A DNA stretch of 64,000 bases from NCBI RefSeq assembly GCF_005146945.1, contig NZ_SWMS01000015.1:1-64000 (forward strand). Direction: 5' to 3'. Positions within the stretch are counted from its first letter, which is position 1, and every line of letters starts with the position of its first letter. Source of the DNA: Prauserella endophytica. Lineage in GTDB: Bacteria; Actinomycetota; Actinomycetes; Mycobacteriales; Pseudonocardiaceae. Both the position numbers and the translations under genes were made by a program. Positions 44,131 through 52,280 of this stretch are shown in pieces. The notes beneath the pieces are model-generated. The model was not told the DNA's origin. It worked only from the letters and a program-made list of their open reading frames with translations, and did not search any database.

Positions 44131-45077
44131 CCGAGCACGCGCCGCGCCTTGTCCGTCGACAACTCGAAGGCCAGCTTCACCGGCAGCCGGGCGACGACGG
44201 TGTCGGTGCGGAAGTGCCTGTTCAGCACCTCGGCGGCGGCGGCGAACGTCGTCGTGCCCGGACCGCCGATGTTGAAGGCCTCGCCCGCGGCGTCGGGATG
44301 CTCCATCGCGAGCAGCGTGCCGGCGACCACGTCACGCACGTCGGTCAGGTGGACCGCCCACGGCTCCCGGTCCGGTCCCGTGAGCACGACGGCCGGGTTG
44401 TCGTCGCGCGCCCCGGTCGCCGCGTCGAGCACGCCCACGGGGTCGTCGCCCGGCGAGAGGAACCCGCACAGGTTGCTCCGTTTGCCCGCCGCGACGTGCC
44501 CGGCGAGGAAGGCCCGCACCCACTCCAGCCGGAACAGACCGACGGTCTCGTGCGGCGCCACGACCGAGCCGTACCGCAGGATCGTGTACGGCAGCCCGTA
44601 CAGGCGGTGGTAGTTGCGCACGAGCGTCTCGCCCAGCAGCTTGGACGTCCCGTAATAGTCACCGGGGACCTGCGGATCCTCCTCGGTGATTTGCCTCGTC
44701 CGCGGCCTGGCCGGCCCGTAGGTGTTGTCGGTGCTCGCATAGACGAACCTGCGCACCGGCGACGCCTGGCCCGCCGCGGCCTCGAGCAGCCGCAGGGTGC
44801 CGAGGACGTTCGTGTCGTAGTACTGGTCCACGGGGCTGTCGCCGATCACGATCTGCGCCGCGAGGTGCACCACCGTGTCCACGCCGCGCACGGCCCGCTC
44901 GATCGCGACCGCGTCCCCGAGCGACGCCTCGACAAGCTCGACCTTGCCCGCCAGATCGTCGTCCGGTGTCCGCCCGCCGGGACGCACCATTCCCCGCACG
45001 TCGTAGCCCGCGCGGATCAGCTCACCCGCGAACAACGAGCCGACCCTTCCGGCCACACCGGTCACCAATACGGTCAT
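44046..45077 (-). CDS. extended SDR, NAD-dependent epimerase/dehydratase-like, paralogue of the gene at 27267
   Basis: The 343-residue protein shows TGVAGRVG, VVHLAAQI, YASTDNTYG and YYGTSK (Tyr-x-x-x-Lys). It matches the SDR at 27267 in layout and many segments (TNVLGTLRLLEAA, SPVDQYYD). It may act on an NDP-sugar in the cluster or on a non-sugar substrate as in the other locus. It is last in the minus-strand run beginning at the dehydratase gene (47211), 20 nt after the aminotransferase stop. Confidence 0.85.
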   Translation of the reverse strand: MTVLVTGVAGRVGSLFAGELIRAGYDVRGMVRPGGRTPDDDLAGKVELVEASLGDAVAIERAVRGVDTVVHLAAQIVIGDSPVDQYYDTNVLGTLRLLEAAAGQASPVRRFVYASTDNTYGPARPRTRQITEEDPQVPGDYYGTSKLLGETLVRNYHRLYGLPYTILRYGSVVAPHETVGLFRLEWVRAFLAGHVAAGKRSNLCGFLSPGDDPVGVLDAATGARDDNPAVVLTGPDREPWAVHLTDVRDVVAGTLLAMEHPDAAGEAFNIGGPGTTTFAAAAEVLNRHFRTDTVVARLPVKLAFELSTDKARRVLGYAPKWDLDGMLTTALSASPAGSVPSSG

Positions 45078-45097
45078 GTCGATTCACCCATCCGGTC

Positions 45098-46219
45098 TCA
45101 CGGCGCGGCGGGCAGGATCCGGCGGAGCCGGTCGCACACCACGCGCTGGTCACTCTCGGCTAGTCCGGCGGAGCTCGGCAGGGAGAGCCCGCGCCGGTAG
45201 AGGTTGTCGGCCACGTGCCCGCCCAGCCGTTCCGTGTGGACGTAGGGCCTCTGCCGGTGCAGCGGCGGCCACACCCTGCGGGCCTGCACCCCCGCCGACG
45301 ATGCCGCGTCCACGATGGAGTCCGGGTCCACGGCCTCGCCAAGGAGGACCGAGTACAGCCAGTACGACGGCCTGGCCCATTGGGCGCAGGGCGCAGGAGT
45401 GACGGCGAGACCGGTGAGCCAGCGCTCGTACCGTTGTGCGATGAGGCGCTTGGCCCGCATGATGTCGTCGATCCGTTCGATCTGCGCCACCCCGAGCGCC
45501 GCTCCGACGTTCGCGAGCCGGTAGTTGTAGCCGATCGTGTCGTGCAGGTACTGGTCGTCGGTGAGCTTCGCCTGGTTGATCAGGTGCCGAGCCCGGTCGG
45601 CCCGCGAACGGTCGCCGGTGACGATCATGCCGCCGCCACCGGTCGTGACGAGCTTGTTGCCGTTGAAGGAGAAGCAGCCGATGTCGCCCACCGTGCCGAC
45701 CTGTGGGCCCGGCTTCCACGACGCGCCAAGGGACTCCGCGGCGTCCTCCACGATCGGGATGCCGAACCGGTTTCGCAGTTCCAGCAACGGTTCCACGTCG
45801 GCAGGGTGGCCGAGCACGTGGACGATCTCGATGACGTCCGGCAGGCGCCCGCCGTCCCTCGCCCTGCGGACCACCTCGTCGTGCAAGAGCTCGGTGTCCA
45901 TGTTCCACGTGCGCGGTTCGCTGTCCACTAGCAGCAGGTCGGCTCCCGTGTAGCTGATGGCGTTGGCGGAGGCGATGAACGTGAAATCGGACACCGCGAC
46001 GAGCTTGCCGGGGCCCGCGCCCAGCAGCCGCAGCGCGACGTGCAGCGCCGCGGTGCCGCTCGCACAGGCCACCGCGTGCTCCGCGCCGAGCCGGGCCGCG
46101 AACTCGCACTCGAACCGGCCGACGAACGGGCCGGCGGACGACACGTACCCGCTCGTGACGCATTCCTGGAGGTAGCGGGCCTCGTTTCCGGCCAGCTCTG
46201 GTACCGCGAGCGGGATCAC
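45098..46219 (-). CDS. DegT/DnrJ/EryC1/StrS-family sugar aminotransferase (LegC-like)
   Basis: The 373-residue PLP enzyme has IPLAVPELAGNEARYLQECV at the start, VDSEPRTWNMD, EDAAESLGASW, and the Schiff-base lysine in CFSFNGNKLVTTGGGGMIV. Family members aminate keto-sugars on NDP carriers. Directly after the 4,6-dehydratase it would aminate the 4-keto group, as LegC does. GTG overlaps the dehydratase stop (GTGA). Confidence 0.9.
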   Translation of the reverse strand: MIPLAVPELAGNEARYLQECVTSGYVSSAGPFVGRFECEFAARLGAEHAVACASGTAALHVALRLLGAGPGKLVAVSDFTFIASANAISYTGADLLLVDSEPRTWNMDTELLHDEVVRRARDGGRLPDVIEIVHVLGHPADVEPLLELRNRFGIPIVEDAAESLGASWKPGPQVGTVGDIGCFSFNGNKLVTTGGGGMIVTGDRSRADRARHLINQAKLTDDQYLHDTIGYNYRLANVGAALGVAQIERIDDIMRAKRLIAQRYERWLTGLAVTPAPCAQWARPSYWLYSVLLGEAVDPDSIVDAASSAGVQARRVWPPLHRQRPYVHTERLGGHVADNLYRRGLSLPSSAGLAESDQRVVCDRLRRILPAAP

Positions 46220-47211
46220 CTGTGGTACCTGCCCGCGCGTGCGGCGTCGACGCGCGGCGCCAGCCAGCGCGCCGTCTCGGCGAGCCCGTCGGCCAGCGAC
46301 TTCGTCGCCTGCCAGTCGAGCTTCTCCTTGGCCAGGCTCGGCTCAGACAGCAGCACCTGAACCTCGCTGGCGTCGGGCCGCACGCGCTCGCGGTCGGTGA
46401 CGACCTCGGCGTCCACACCGGTGACCTCGCAGCACAGCTGGAACAACTCGCCGATCGACGCGGTCTGTCCTGTGCCGAGCTGCACGAGGGAGCCGGGTGG
46501 GAGGTCGCTGCAGCCCATGCGCACGAAGCCGTCGACCGTGTCGGTGACGAACGTCAGGTCCCGTCTCGGCGTGAGGCTGCCCAGCCGGACCGAGGTGGCG
46601 CCGGACAGCAGCTGCCCGAGGATCGTCGGGATCACGGCGCGCATCGACTGCCTCGGCCCGTAGGTGTTGAACGGGCGCAGCGTCGTCACGGGCGCTTCGA
46701 ACGAGCGCGCGTACGCCTCGCACAGCTGATCCGCCGCGATCTTCGACGCGGCGTAAGGGGACTGCCCGCGCAGCGGGTGGGTCTCCCTGATGGGCACCGA
46801 CTCCGGTGTTCCGTAGACCTCGCTGGTGGAGGTGTTGACCATGCGCACGCCGCCCGCGTCGCGCACGGCCTCCAGCATGTTGAGCGTCCCCGTGATGTTG
46901 GTGTCCACAAAGGATTCCGGGGCCTGGTAGCTGTACGGGATGGCGACCAGGGCGGCGAGGTGGAACACCACGTCCACGTCGGTGACGGCCTTGCGCACCG
47001 ACCGGCCGTCGCGGATGTCGCCGAGCTGCACCTCGATGTCGGCGATCCGGTCGGTGCCGAGCTCGTCGAGCCAGCCGTAGGAGCCGTTCGAGTTGTAGAC
47101 GCAGAACGCGCGTACGTCGGCCCCCTCCGCGATCAGCCGTTCGACGAGGTGACTGCCGATGAACCCGTCGGCTCCCGTCACCAGAACCTTCTTGCCAGCG
47201 AATCTGCTCAC
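46216..47211 (-). CDS. NDP-GlcNAc 4,6-dehydratase-like extended SDR (LegB-like)
   Basis: The 331-residue protein shows TGADGFIGSHLVERL, FHLAALVAIPYSY, SPYAASKIAADQL with the catalytic Tyr/Lys, TSTSEVYGTPE and RPFNTYGPRQSMRAV. The run ALVAIPYSYQAPESFVDTNI is typical of LegB-type GDP/UDP-GlcNAc dehydratases. GTG at 47211 follows GGTGGAG. It opens the minus-strand run of dehydratase, aminotransferase and SDR, divergent from the acyltransferase at 47365. Confidence 0.88.
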   Translation of the reverse strand: MSRFAGKKVLVTGADGFIGSHLVERLIAEGADVRAFCVYNSNGSYGWLDELGTDRIADIEVQLGDIRDGRSVRKAVTDVDVVFHLAALVAIPYSYQAPESFVDTNITGTLNMLEAVRDAGGVRMVNTSTSEVYGTPESVPIRETHPLRGQSPYAASKIAADQLCEAYARSFEAPVTTLRPFNTYGPRQSMRAVIPTILGQLLSGATSVRLGSLTPRRDLTFVTDTVDGFVRMGCSDLPPGSLVQLGTGQTASIGELFQLCCEVTGVDAEVVTDRERVRPDASEVQVLLSEPSLAKEKLDWQATKSLADGLAETARWLAPRVDAARAGRYHR

Positions 47212-47364
47212 GACACTCCACCCATGAGAAAGCCTGCGTCTGCGGGGACACTCCAGTCTCACGACAGGTCGCCGCCCGGCCCCAGGAGTCGGCTTCCACT
47301 CCTGGACCCGGCGTGTGAATTCGCCGTCTTCCGGCCCCGCGCGCTCGCCGGAAGGCTCGTGGTC

Positions 47365-47991
47365 GTGCGTCAACTCGTGATACTGGGAGCCGGTGAGCTC
47401 GCGCGGCAGATCGCCGGGCTCGTCGAGGACATCAACCAAGACACCGACACCTACACGCTGGTCGGCGTGCTCGACCGGGACACCGACAAGGCCTCGGCCG
47501 ACCTGCCCGTGCTCGGCGACGACGACCTGCTGGGCAGGCTCGACGCGGACTACGTCCTCGGCGTCGGTGCGCCGGACCTGCGCCGCAAGGTCGGGGAGAA
47601 GGCCGACGGCCTCGGCGCCACGGCGGCGAGCCTCGTCCATCCGCTGGCCCGCGTCGGCCGCGGCGCGACCGTGGGGCCGGGCGCGCTGCTGCTGGAGGGC
47701 ACCCATGTGCTCTACGGCGCCACCGTGGGCAGGCACGCGCTCGTGAACGTCAGCTCCATCATCGGGCACGACTCCCACGTCGGCGACTACGTCACGCTGG
47801 CGACGAGCGCCACCGTGGGCGCCCGCGCGACGATCGGCGACGAGGTGATGCTCGGCATGGGCTCGATCGTCATGAACGACGCGAAGGTCGGTGACCGCTC
47901 CGTGGTGGGCGCCGGCGCCGTCGTGACCCGCGACGTCCCACCGGACACGTGCGTGGCCGGGGTCCCCGCCCGCCCGCTGCCCACCCGGTGA
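47365..47991 (+). CDS. left-handed beta-helix sugar N-acyltransferase (PglD/NeuD/LegH-like)
   Basis: The 208-residue protein has an N-terminal Rossmann-like sugar-nucleotide domain (LVILGAGELARQIAGLVEDI) and a hexapeptide-repeat helix (ARVGRGATVGPGALLLEGTH, then IIGHDSHVGDYVTLATSATV), ending VAGVPARPL. The catalytic-type His lies in GHDSHVG. It acylates the 4-amino group of a UDP/GDP-4-amino-sugar. GTG at 47365 follows GGAAGG; GTG at 47359 is possible. The acyl donor might be unusual, given the nearby KAS III. Confidence 0.88.
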   Translation: MRQLVILGAGELARQIAGLVEDINQDTDTYTLVGVLDRDTDKASADLPVLGDDDLLGRLDADYVLGVGAPDLRRKVGEKADGLGATAASLVHPLARVGRGATVGPGALLLEGTHVLYGATVGRHALVNVSSIIGHDSHVGDYVTLATSATVGARATIGDEVMLGMGSIVMNDAKVGDRSVVGAGAVVTRDVPPDTCVAGVPARPLPTR

Positions 47992-48010
47992 CGAGACTGA
48001 GGAGACACCG

Positions 48011-48754
48011 ATGAGCCAACGGTTGCTCGGCAAGACGGCGTTCGTGACCGGTGCCGCGGGCACGCTCGGGTCCGCCATCGCACGGGCGTTCGCCGACGAG
48101 GGGGTGCGCGCGCTCGTGCTCGCCGACCTGCGCGAGGACGGGCTGGCCGCCGTCGCCAAGGAGCTCGGCATCGAGACGGTTGTGGCCGCGCTGGACGTCA
48201 CCGACGGGGACGCGTTCGACGACGTCGTCGCCGATGCCGTCGAGCGGTTCGGCACCCTGGACGTCCTCGTCAACAACGCGGGCAACGTCTCGCCCAACGC
48301 GCGCGTGCACAACCTGTCGACAAAGGACTTCGACGACTGCGTCGCGGTGAACCTGACCGGGACGTTCCACGGCGTGCGCGCAGGCGTGCGGGCCATGCGC
48401 GGGCACGGCAGGCTTTCCATCGTCAACACCGCGTCGGTCGCCGGGCTCACGGCGTGGCCTTACTGCGCGCCCTACAGCGCGGCGAAGGCCGCCGTCATCC
48501 ACTTCACCAGGGTCGCCGCACTCGAGTACGTCAAGGAGGACATCCGGGTCAACTGCGTGTGCCCGGCCGCGTTTCCCTCGACGCTGACCAACGGCCTTCG
48601 AGAAGGCGCACTGGACGTACTCGCCACGCGGCATCCCGGCGGGTTCGGCACGGCTGAGGACCTCGTGGGCGCCGTCGTCTACCTCGCGGGTGACGAGGCG
48701 AGGTGGACGACCGGGCACGCACTCGTGGTCGACGGCGGCTACTCCCTTCCGTAG
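48011..48754 (+). CDS. classical SDR oxidoreductase
   Basis: The 247-residue protein has TGAAGTLGSAIARAF, VNNAGNVSPNA, the catalytic Ser in NTASVAG, YSAAKAAV (Tyr-x-x-x-Lys) and the closing VDGGYSLP. ATG follows GAGGAGAC. It follows the acyltransferase by 19 nt and is probably cotranscribed. The Campylobacter legionaminate cluster has a comparable SDR (PtmA), but FabG-like reduction of the KAS III product is as likely. Confidence 0.88.
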   Translation: MSQRLLGKTAFVTGAAGTLGSAIARAFADEGVRALVLADLREDGLAAVAKELGIETVVAALDVTDGDAFDDVVADAVERFGTLDVLVNNAGNVSPNARVHNLSTKDFDDCVAVNLTGTFHGVRAGVRAMRGHGRLSIVNTASVAGLTAWPYCAPYSAAKAAVIHFTRVAALEYVKEDIRVNCVCPAAFPSTLTNGLREGALDVLATRHPGGFGTAEDLVGAVVYLAGDEARWTTGHALVVDGGYSLP

Positions 48755-48781
48755 GGGGCGGCCGCCGCCGAACCCGAGGAG

Positions 48782-49948
48782 CTACGGCCGGTGGCCGCGG
48801 AGCAGTTCCCGCGCGGTCACCATGTACTGGATGGTCGGCGGGCCCTCCTCGAGCCAGTTGAGCCGCGCGTCGCGGTACAGTCGCTCCACCGGCAGCTTGC
48901 GCGTGTACCCGATACCGCCGTGCACCAGCAGCGCGCGGTCGGTGACCCTGCCGACAGCCTCCAGCCCGAACTGCTTGACCATCGACGACTCCGCGGGGAT
49001 GCGCTCACCCGCGTCCCACTTCGCCGCCGCGTCGGCGAGCATGCTGCGCAGCGCGTACACGTCGATCGCCATCTCGGCCAGGTACCGCTGCACCGCCTGC
49101 CGGTGGGCGATCGGCTTGCCGAAGGTGACGCGCGACTCCGCGTGCGCCACCGAGAGGTCCAGCGCCCGCGCCGCCGTCCCGAGCGAGCTCGCCGCGATGA
49201 AGACCCTGCTGATCTCCAGCGCCCGTTCGAGGTGCTCCTGGCCCTCGCCCTCGGCTCCGACCAGCGCCGAGCCCGGCACCGGCACGTTGTCGAACGTCAG
49301 CAGGCCGTGCTGGCCGCCCTTGCAGCCCATGGTCTCCGGCAGGGGCTCGATGGTCAGCCCCGGCGCGTCTCGTTCCACGAGCAGCGCCGAGACGGCAGCG
49401 GGGTCCGTCTTGGCGAACACGAGGAAATGGCTCGCCAGGTCGGAGTTCGTGATGAGCCACTTCCGCCCGTTGAGCACGTATCCCGAGCCGTCGGCCTTGG
49501 CCGTGGTGCCGAGGTCGGCGCCGGTGCCGTGGTCCGGTTCGGTCAGCGCGAACGCCACGGAACGCTGTCCCGTCGCAGCGCCGGGCAGGATCGCCCGGCG
49601 CTGTTCCTCGTCGCCGATCTCGGACAGGGCGTGGGCGAAGGAGTTGTGCACGTGGACGATCACCCTGATGCCGCCCTGGATCTTGGCGAACTCGCCGATG
49701 ATCGGCAGGTACTGCGCGATCGAGAGACCGCTGCCGCCGTAGGATCTCGGCACCAGCAGGCCGAAGGCACCGATCTCCCGCAGCACGGGCAGCACCGTCT
49801 CGTAGGGGATCCGCTCCTCGTTCTCGATCTGCTGCTCGAGCGGATCGAGGCGATCCCAGATCGCCGTGGTGACGTCCTTCCACAGTGCCGCGTACTCGTC
49901 TGCCGCCAGGCCTTCAGCCACGGTCCTTCTCCCCATTTCCTTCGTCAC
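48782..49948 (-). CDS. acyl-CoA dehydrogenase
   Basis: The 388-residue flavoprotein shows the ACAD segments AFALTEPDHGTGADL, WLITNSDLASHFLVFAKT, VFIAASSLGTAARALD, FGKPIAHRQAVQRYLAEMAI, and a catalytic Glu in LEEGPPTIQYM. It desaturates an acyl thioester. GTG at 49948 overlaps the KAS III stop (GTGA); ATG at 49936 is possible. Translational coupling to KAS III suggests both act on one acyl chain, perhaps an acyl group for the amino sugar. Confidence 0.9.
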   Translation of the reverse strand: MTKEMGRRTVAEGLAADEYAALWKDVTTAIWDRLDPLEQQIENEERIPYETVLPVLREIGAFGLLVPRSYGGSGLSIAQYLPIIGEFAKIQGGIRVIVHVHNSFAHALSEIGDEEQRRAILPGAATGQRSVAFALTEPDHGTGADLGTTAKADGSGYVLNGRKWLITNSDLASHFLVFAKTDPAAVSALLVERDAPGLTIEPLPETMGCKGGQHGLLTFDNVPVPGSALVGAEGEGQEHLERALEISRVFIAASSLGTAARALDLSVAHAESRVTFGKPIAHRQAVQRYLAEMAIDVYALRSMLADAAAKWDAGERIPAESSMVKQFGLEAVGRVTDRALLVHGGIGYTRKLPVERLYRDARLNWLEEGPPTIQYMVTARELLRGHRP

Positions 49949-50949
49949 GCTCGTGCCCGGGACCCGGGCAGCCAGCGGATCGCCGTGCCACCCCAGGTCA
50001 TGCCGCCGCCGAACGCCAGCAGCAGCGCGATGTCGCCGGGCGAGAGCCGCCCCGCGCGCACGGCGTCGTCCAGCGTGATCGGCACCGAGGCCGCGCCGGT
50101 GTTGCCGTACCTGTCGACGGTCAGGTGCAGCTGCCCGGGCGCGAGCCGCAGCGACTCCGCCCACTCGGCGAGCATCACGCCGTTGGCCTGGTGCGGAACG
50201 AGCAGCTCGACGTCCTCGAGCGTGAGGTCCGCGGACTTGAGCAGCTCGGCGACCACCTCGGGCAGCACCTCGGCGGCGAGGTTGCGCACCTCGCGGCCGA
50301 TCATCGTGAAGTAGTGCTCCCCGCCCGCCACGGTCTCGAAGCTCGGCGGTCTCCTGCTGCCGCCGCCGGGAATCTGCACCAGGTGGGCGAGCCTGCCGTC
50401 GGAGCCGATCGTGCTCGTGATGATCCCCTGGTGCTCGCCGCTCTTGGCCAGCACCACCGCACCGGCGCCGTCACCGAGCAGGCACGACGTGCGCCGGTCG
50501 TCGTAGTCGAGGAACCGCGAGTAGAGGTCGGCGCCGATCACCACGGCCACCCGCCGCTCGGGATCGGCGGTCAGCATCGCGTTGGCCGTCACGAGCCCGT
50601 AGACGAACCCGGTGCACACCGCGTCGATGTCGAACGCGGCCGCGTGGTGCGCGCCGATATTGGCCTGCACCTGACACGCGGTGGCCGGCATCGGCTGGTC
50701 CTTCGTGGACGTCGCGAGCACGATCAGGTCGACGTCGGCGGCGGGAATGCCCGCTGCCTCCAGCGCCCGTTCGGCGGCGTGGCTGCCCAGATCGGAGGTC
50801 GCCTCGTGCGCCGCGGCAACGCGCCGCTGGCGGATCCCCGTCTTGCGGAGCACCCACTCCTCACCCACTCCGAGCCGTTCCCCCAGCTCCGCGCTGGTGA
50901 GTACCCCATCCGGTAGGTATGAACCGGTGCCCAGGATGGCGGTGTTCAT
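49945..50949 (-). CDS. 3-oxoacyl-ACP synthase III (KAS III/FabH-like)
   Basis: The 334-residue protein begins MNTAILGTGSYLPDGVLTSA and has the triad Cys in DIDAVCTGFVYG, His in LLVPHQANG and Asn in RYGNTGAASVP. It condenses an acyl-CoA with malonyl-ACP or transfers acyl groups. The intact Cys-His-Asn triad favours true condensation over the acyl-transfer type that has Asp in place of Asn. It is far from other fatty acid genes, so it is likely specialised. Confidence 0.92.
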   Translation of the reverse strand: MNTAILGTGSYLPDGVLTSAELGERLGVGEEWVLRKTGIRQRRVAAAHEATSDLGSHAAERALEAAGIPAADVDLIVLATSTKDQPMPATACQVQANIGAHHAAAFDIDAVCTGFVYGLVTANAMLTADPERRVAVVIGADLYSRFLDYDDRRTSCLLGDGAGAVVLAKSGEHQGIITSTIGSDGRLAHLVQIPGGGSRRPPSFETVAGGEHYFTMIGREVRNLAAEVLPEVVAELLKSADLTLEDVELLVPHQANGVMLAEWAESLRLAPGQLHLTVDRYGNTGAASVPITLDDAVRAGRLSPGDIALLLAFGGGMTWGGTAIRWLPGSRARA

Positions 50950-50989
50950 CGGTGATCGTGTTCCCTTCGTCGGTGTGCGCTTGGGTGTT

Positions 50990-52036
50990 TCACAGCTGGC
51001 CACGGGCGTGGGCGAGCTCGTTCGGCCGTCCGACGTCCTGCCAGGGCTCGTGCATGGGCCACAGGCCGACGGACCAGCCGGAGGCGAGGCAGTCGTCGAA
51101 CAGCGCGGTGATCGGGAAGAGCTTGCCGCGTGGGATGCGGGTGATCAGTTTCGGCTCCAGCACGTAGATCCCGGCGTTGACCGCCCACGACGAAAGCGGC
51201 TTCTCCACCATCCGCAGCAGCCTGCCCGCCGAGGACTCCAGCACTCCGAACGGAACCTGGTGCTGGTACTCGGTGGCCGCGATGGTGGCGACGGCGCCAC
51301 TGTCCACATGCGCGTCGAGCAGGTCGGTGACCGAGAACTCGGTGACGAGGTCACCGTTCATCACCAGAAACGGATCGGTCGGTTCGTAACCGAGGTCGTC
51401 GAGCAGCCGCAGAGAACCGCCGGTTCCGAGTGGCAGTTCCGGATCCTCGCGCAGGTACTCGATCTCACAGCCGAACTGCGTTCCGTCACCGAAATGCTCC
51501 TCGATCATCTTCCCGAGGTAGTTCACGGAGATGAAAACGCGGTTTATTCCGGAGCCAACGAGATGCAAAACCAGCCTTTCCAGAATGGGCCTTCCGGCCA
51601 CCGGAAGCATCGGCTTCGGAATGTTGTCGGTGAGCGGCGCCAGGCGCGTTCCGCGGCCCCCCGCCATGATGACGGCCCAGTTCTTCAGCCGCGTGGTTCC
51701 GACCAGCTCGCGCTCGCGGTGCACGCCGACAACGCGCCCCTGCTCGTCGATGACCGGGATCTCCGACAGCCGCAGCGCGCGCATCAGGTCGAGCACTTCC
51801 GCCCTGCCAGTGCTGAGTTTCGTGGTCACGACCGACTTGTGAATGAGCGGGTAGGCGGGTGCCCCGAGCCCGGCGCCCTCGAGCAGGGCGCGGCGGATGT
51901 CCGCCTCGTCGATGGAGCCGACGAGCCGGCCCCTGCCATCCACGACGAATGCCTGCCGGGCACGCTGCTTGTCAATTGTGGAAAGCGCTGATCTGATCGA
52001 CGCTTCCCTGCGAATCAGCAGGTCGGCAAATGGCAT
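50990..52036 (-). CDS. CBS-domain sugar-1-phosphate nucleotidyltransferase (PtmE-like)
   Basis: The 348-residue protein joins two CBS motifs (ARQAFVVDGRGRLVGSIDEA, then LRLSEIPVIDEQGRVVGVHR) to a nucleotidyltransferase with MAGGRGTRLAPLT, KPMLPVAGRP and FLVMNGDLVTEF. This fusion is known from PtmE of the Campylobacter legionaminate pathway, which makes GDP-GlcN. It probably activates the starting amino sugar. ATG follows GGAGGAG at 6 nt. First gene of the KAS III/acyl-CoA dehydrogenase operon. Confidence 0.9.
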   Translation of the reverse strand: MPFADLLIRREASIRSALSTIDKQRARQAFVVDGRGRLVGSIDEADIRRALLEGAGLGAPAYPLIHKSVVTTKLSTGRAEVLDLMRALRLSEIPVIDEQGRVVGVHRERELVGTTRLKNWAVIMAGGRGTRLAPLTDNIPKPMLPVAGRPILERLVLHLVGSGINRVFISVNYLGKMIEEHFGDGTQFGCEIEYLREDPELPLGTGGSLRLLDDLGYEPTDPFLVMNGDLVTEFSVTDLLDAHVDSGAVATIAATEYQHQVPFGVLESSAGRLLRMVEKPLSSWAVNAGIYVLEPKLITRIPRGKLFPITALFDDCLASGWSVGLWPMHEPWQDVGRPNELAHARGQL

Positions 52037-52280
52037 GTCTCTCTCCTCCACCCTGGAAACATCGGCAGACCGCCACGTCACCCAGCGTCGCGATCGATCG
52101 ACTGGAGCGGCCAGGGGACGACTTCAGGCCAACGGCGGCTTGACATTCGCGAAGAATCCAGGGGGCCACAATCCACAGGTTCGCGAAACCGTCTTCAACC
52201 GGTCGCGAAACGGACAGACGGCGGCTCGGGAAACGGCTAGCGTCGAGTTGTCCCGAACCCCGAAGGAGCGGATCACGACC

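Noticed and set aside
46216-48450. A single 744-codon minus-strand protein
   Set aside because: The part above 47211 is the shadow of the acyltransferase and SDR genes on the other strand; the dehydratase motif begins at 47211.
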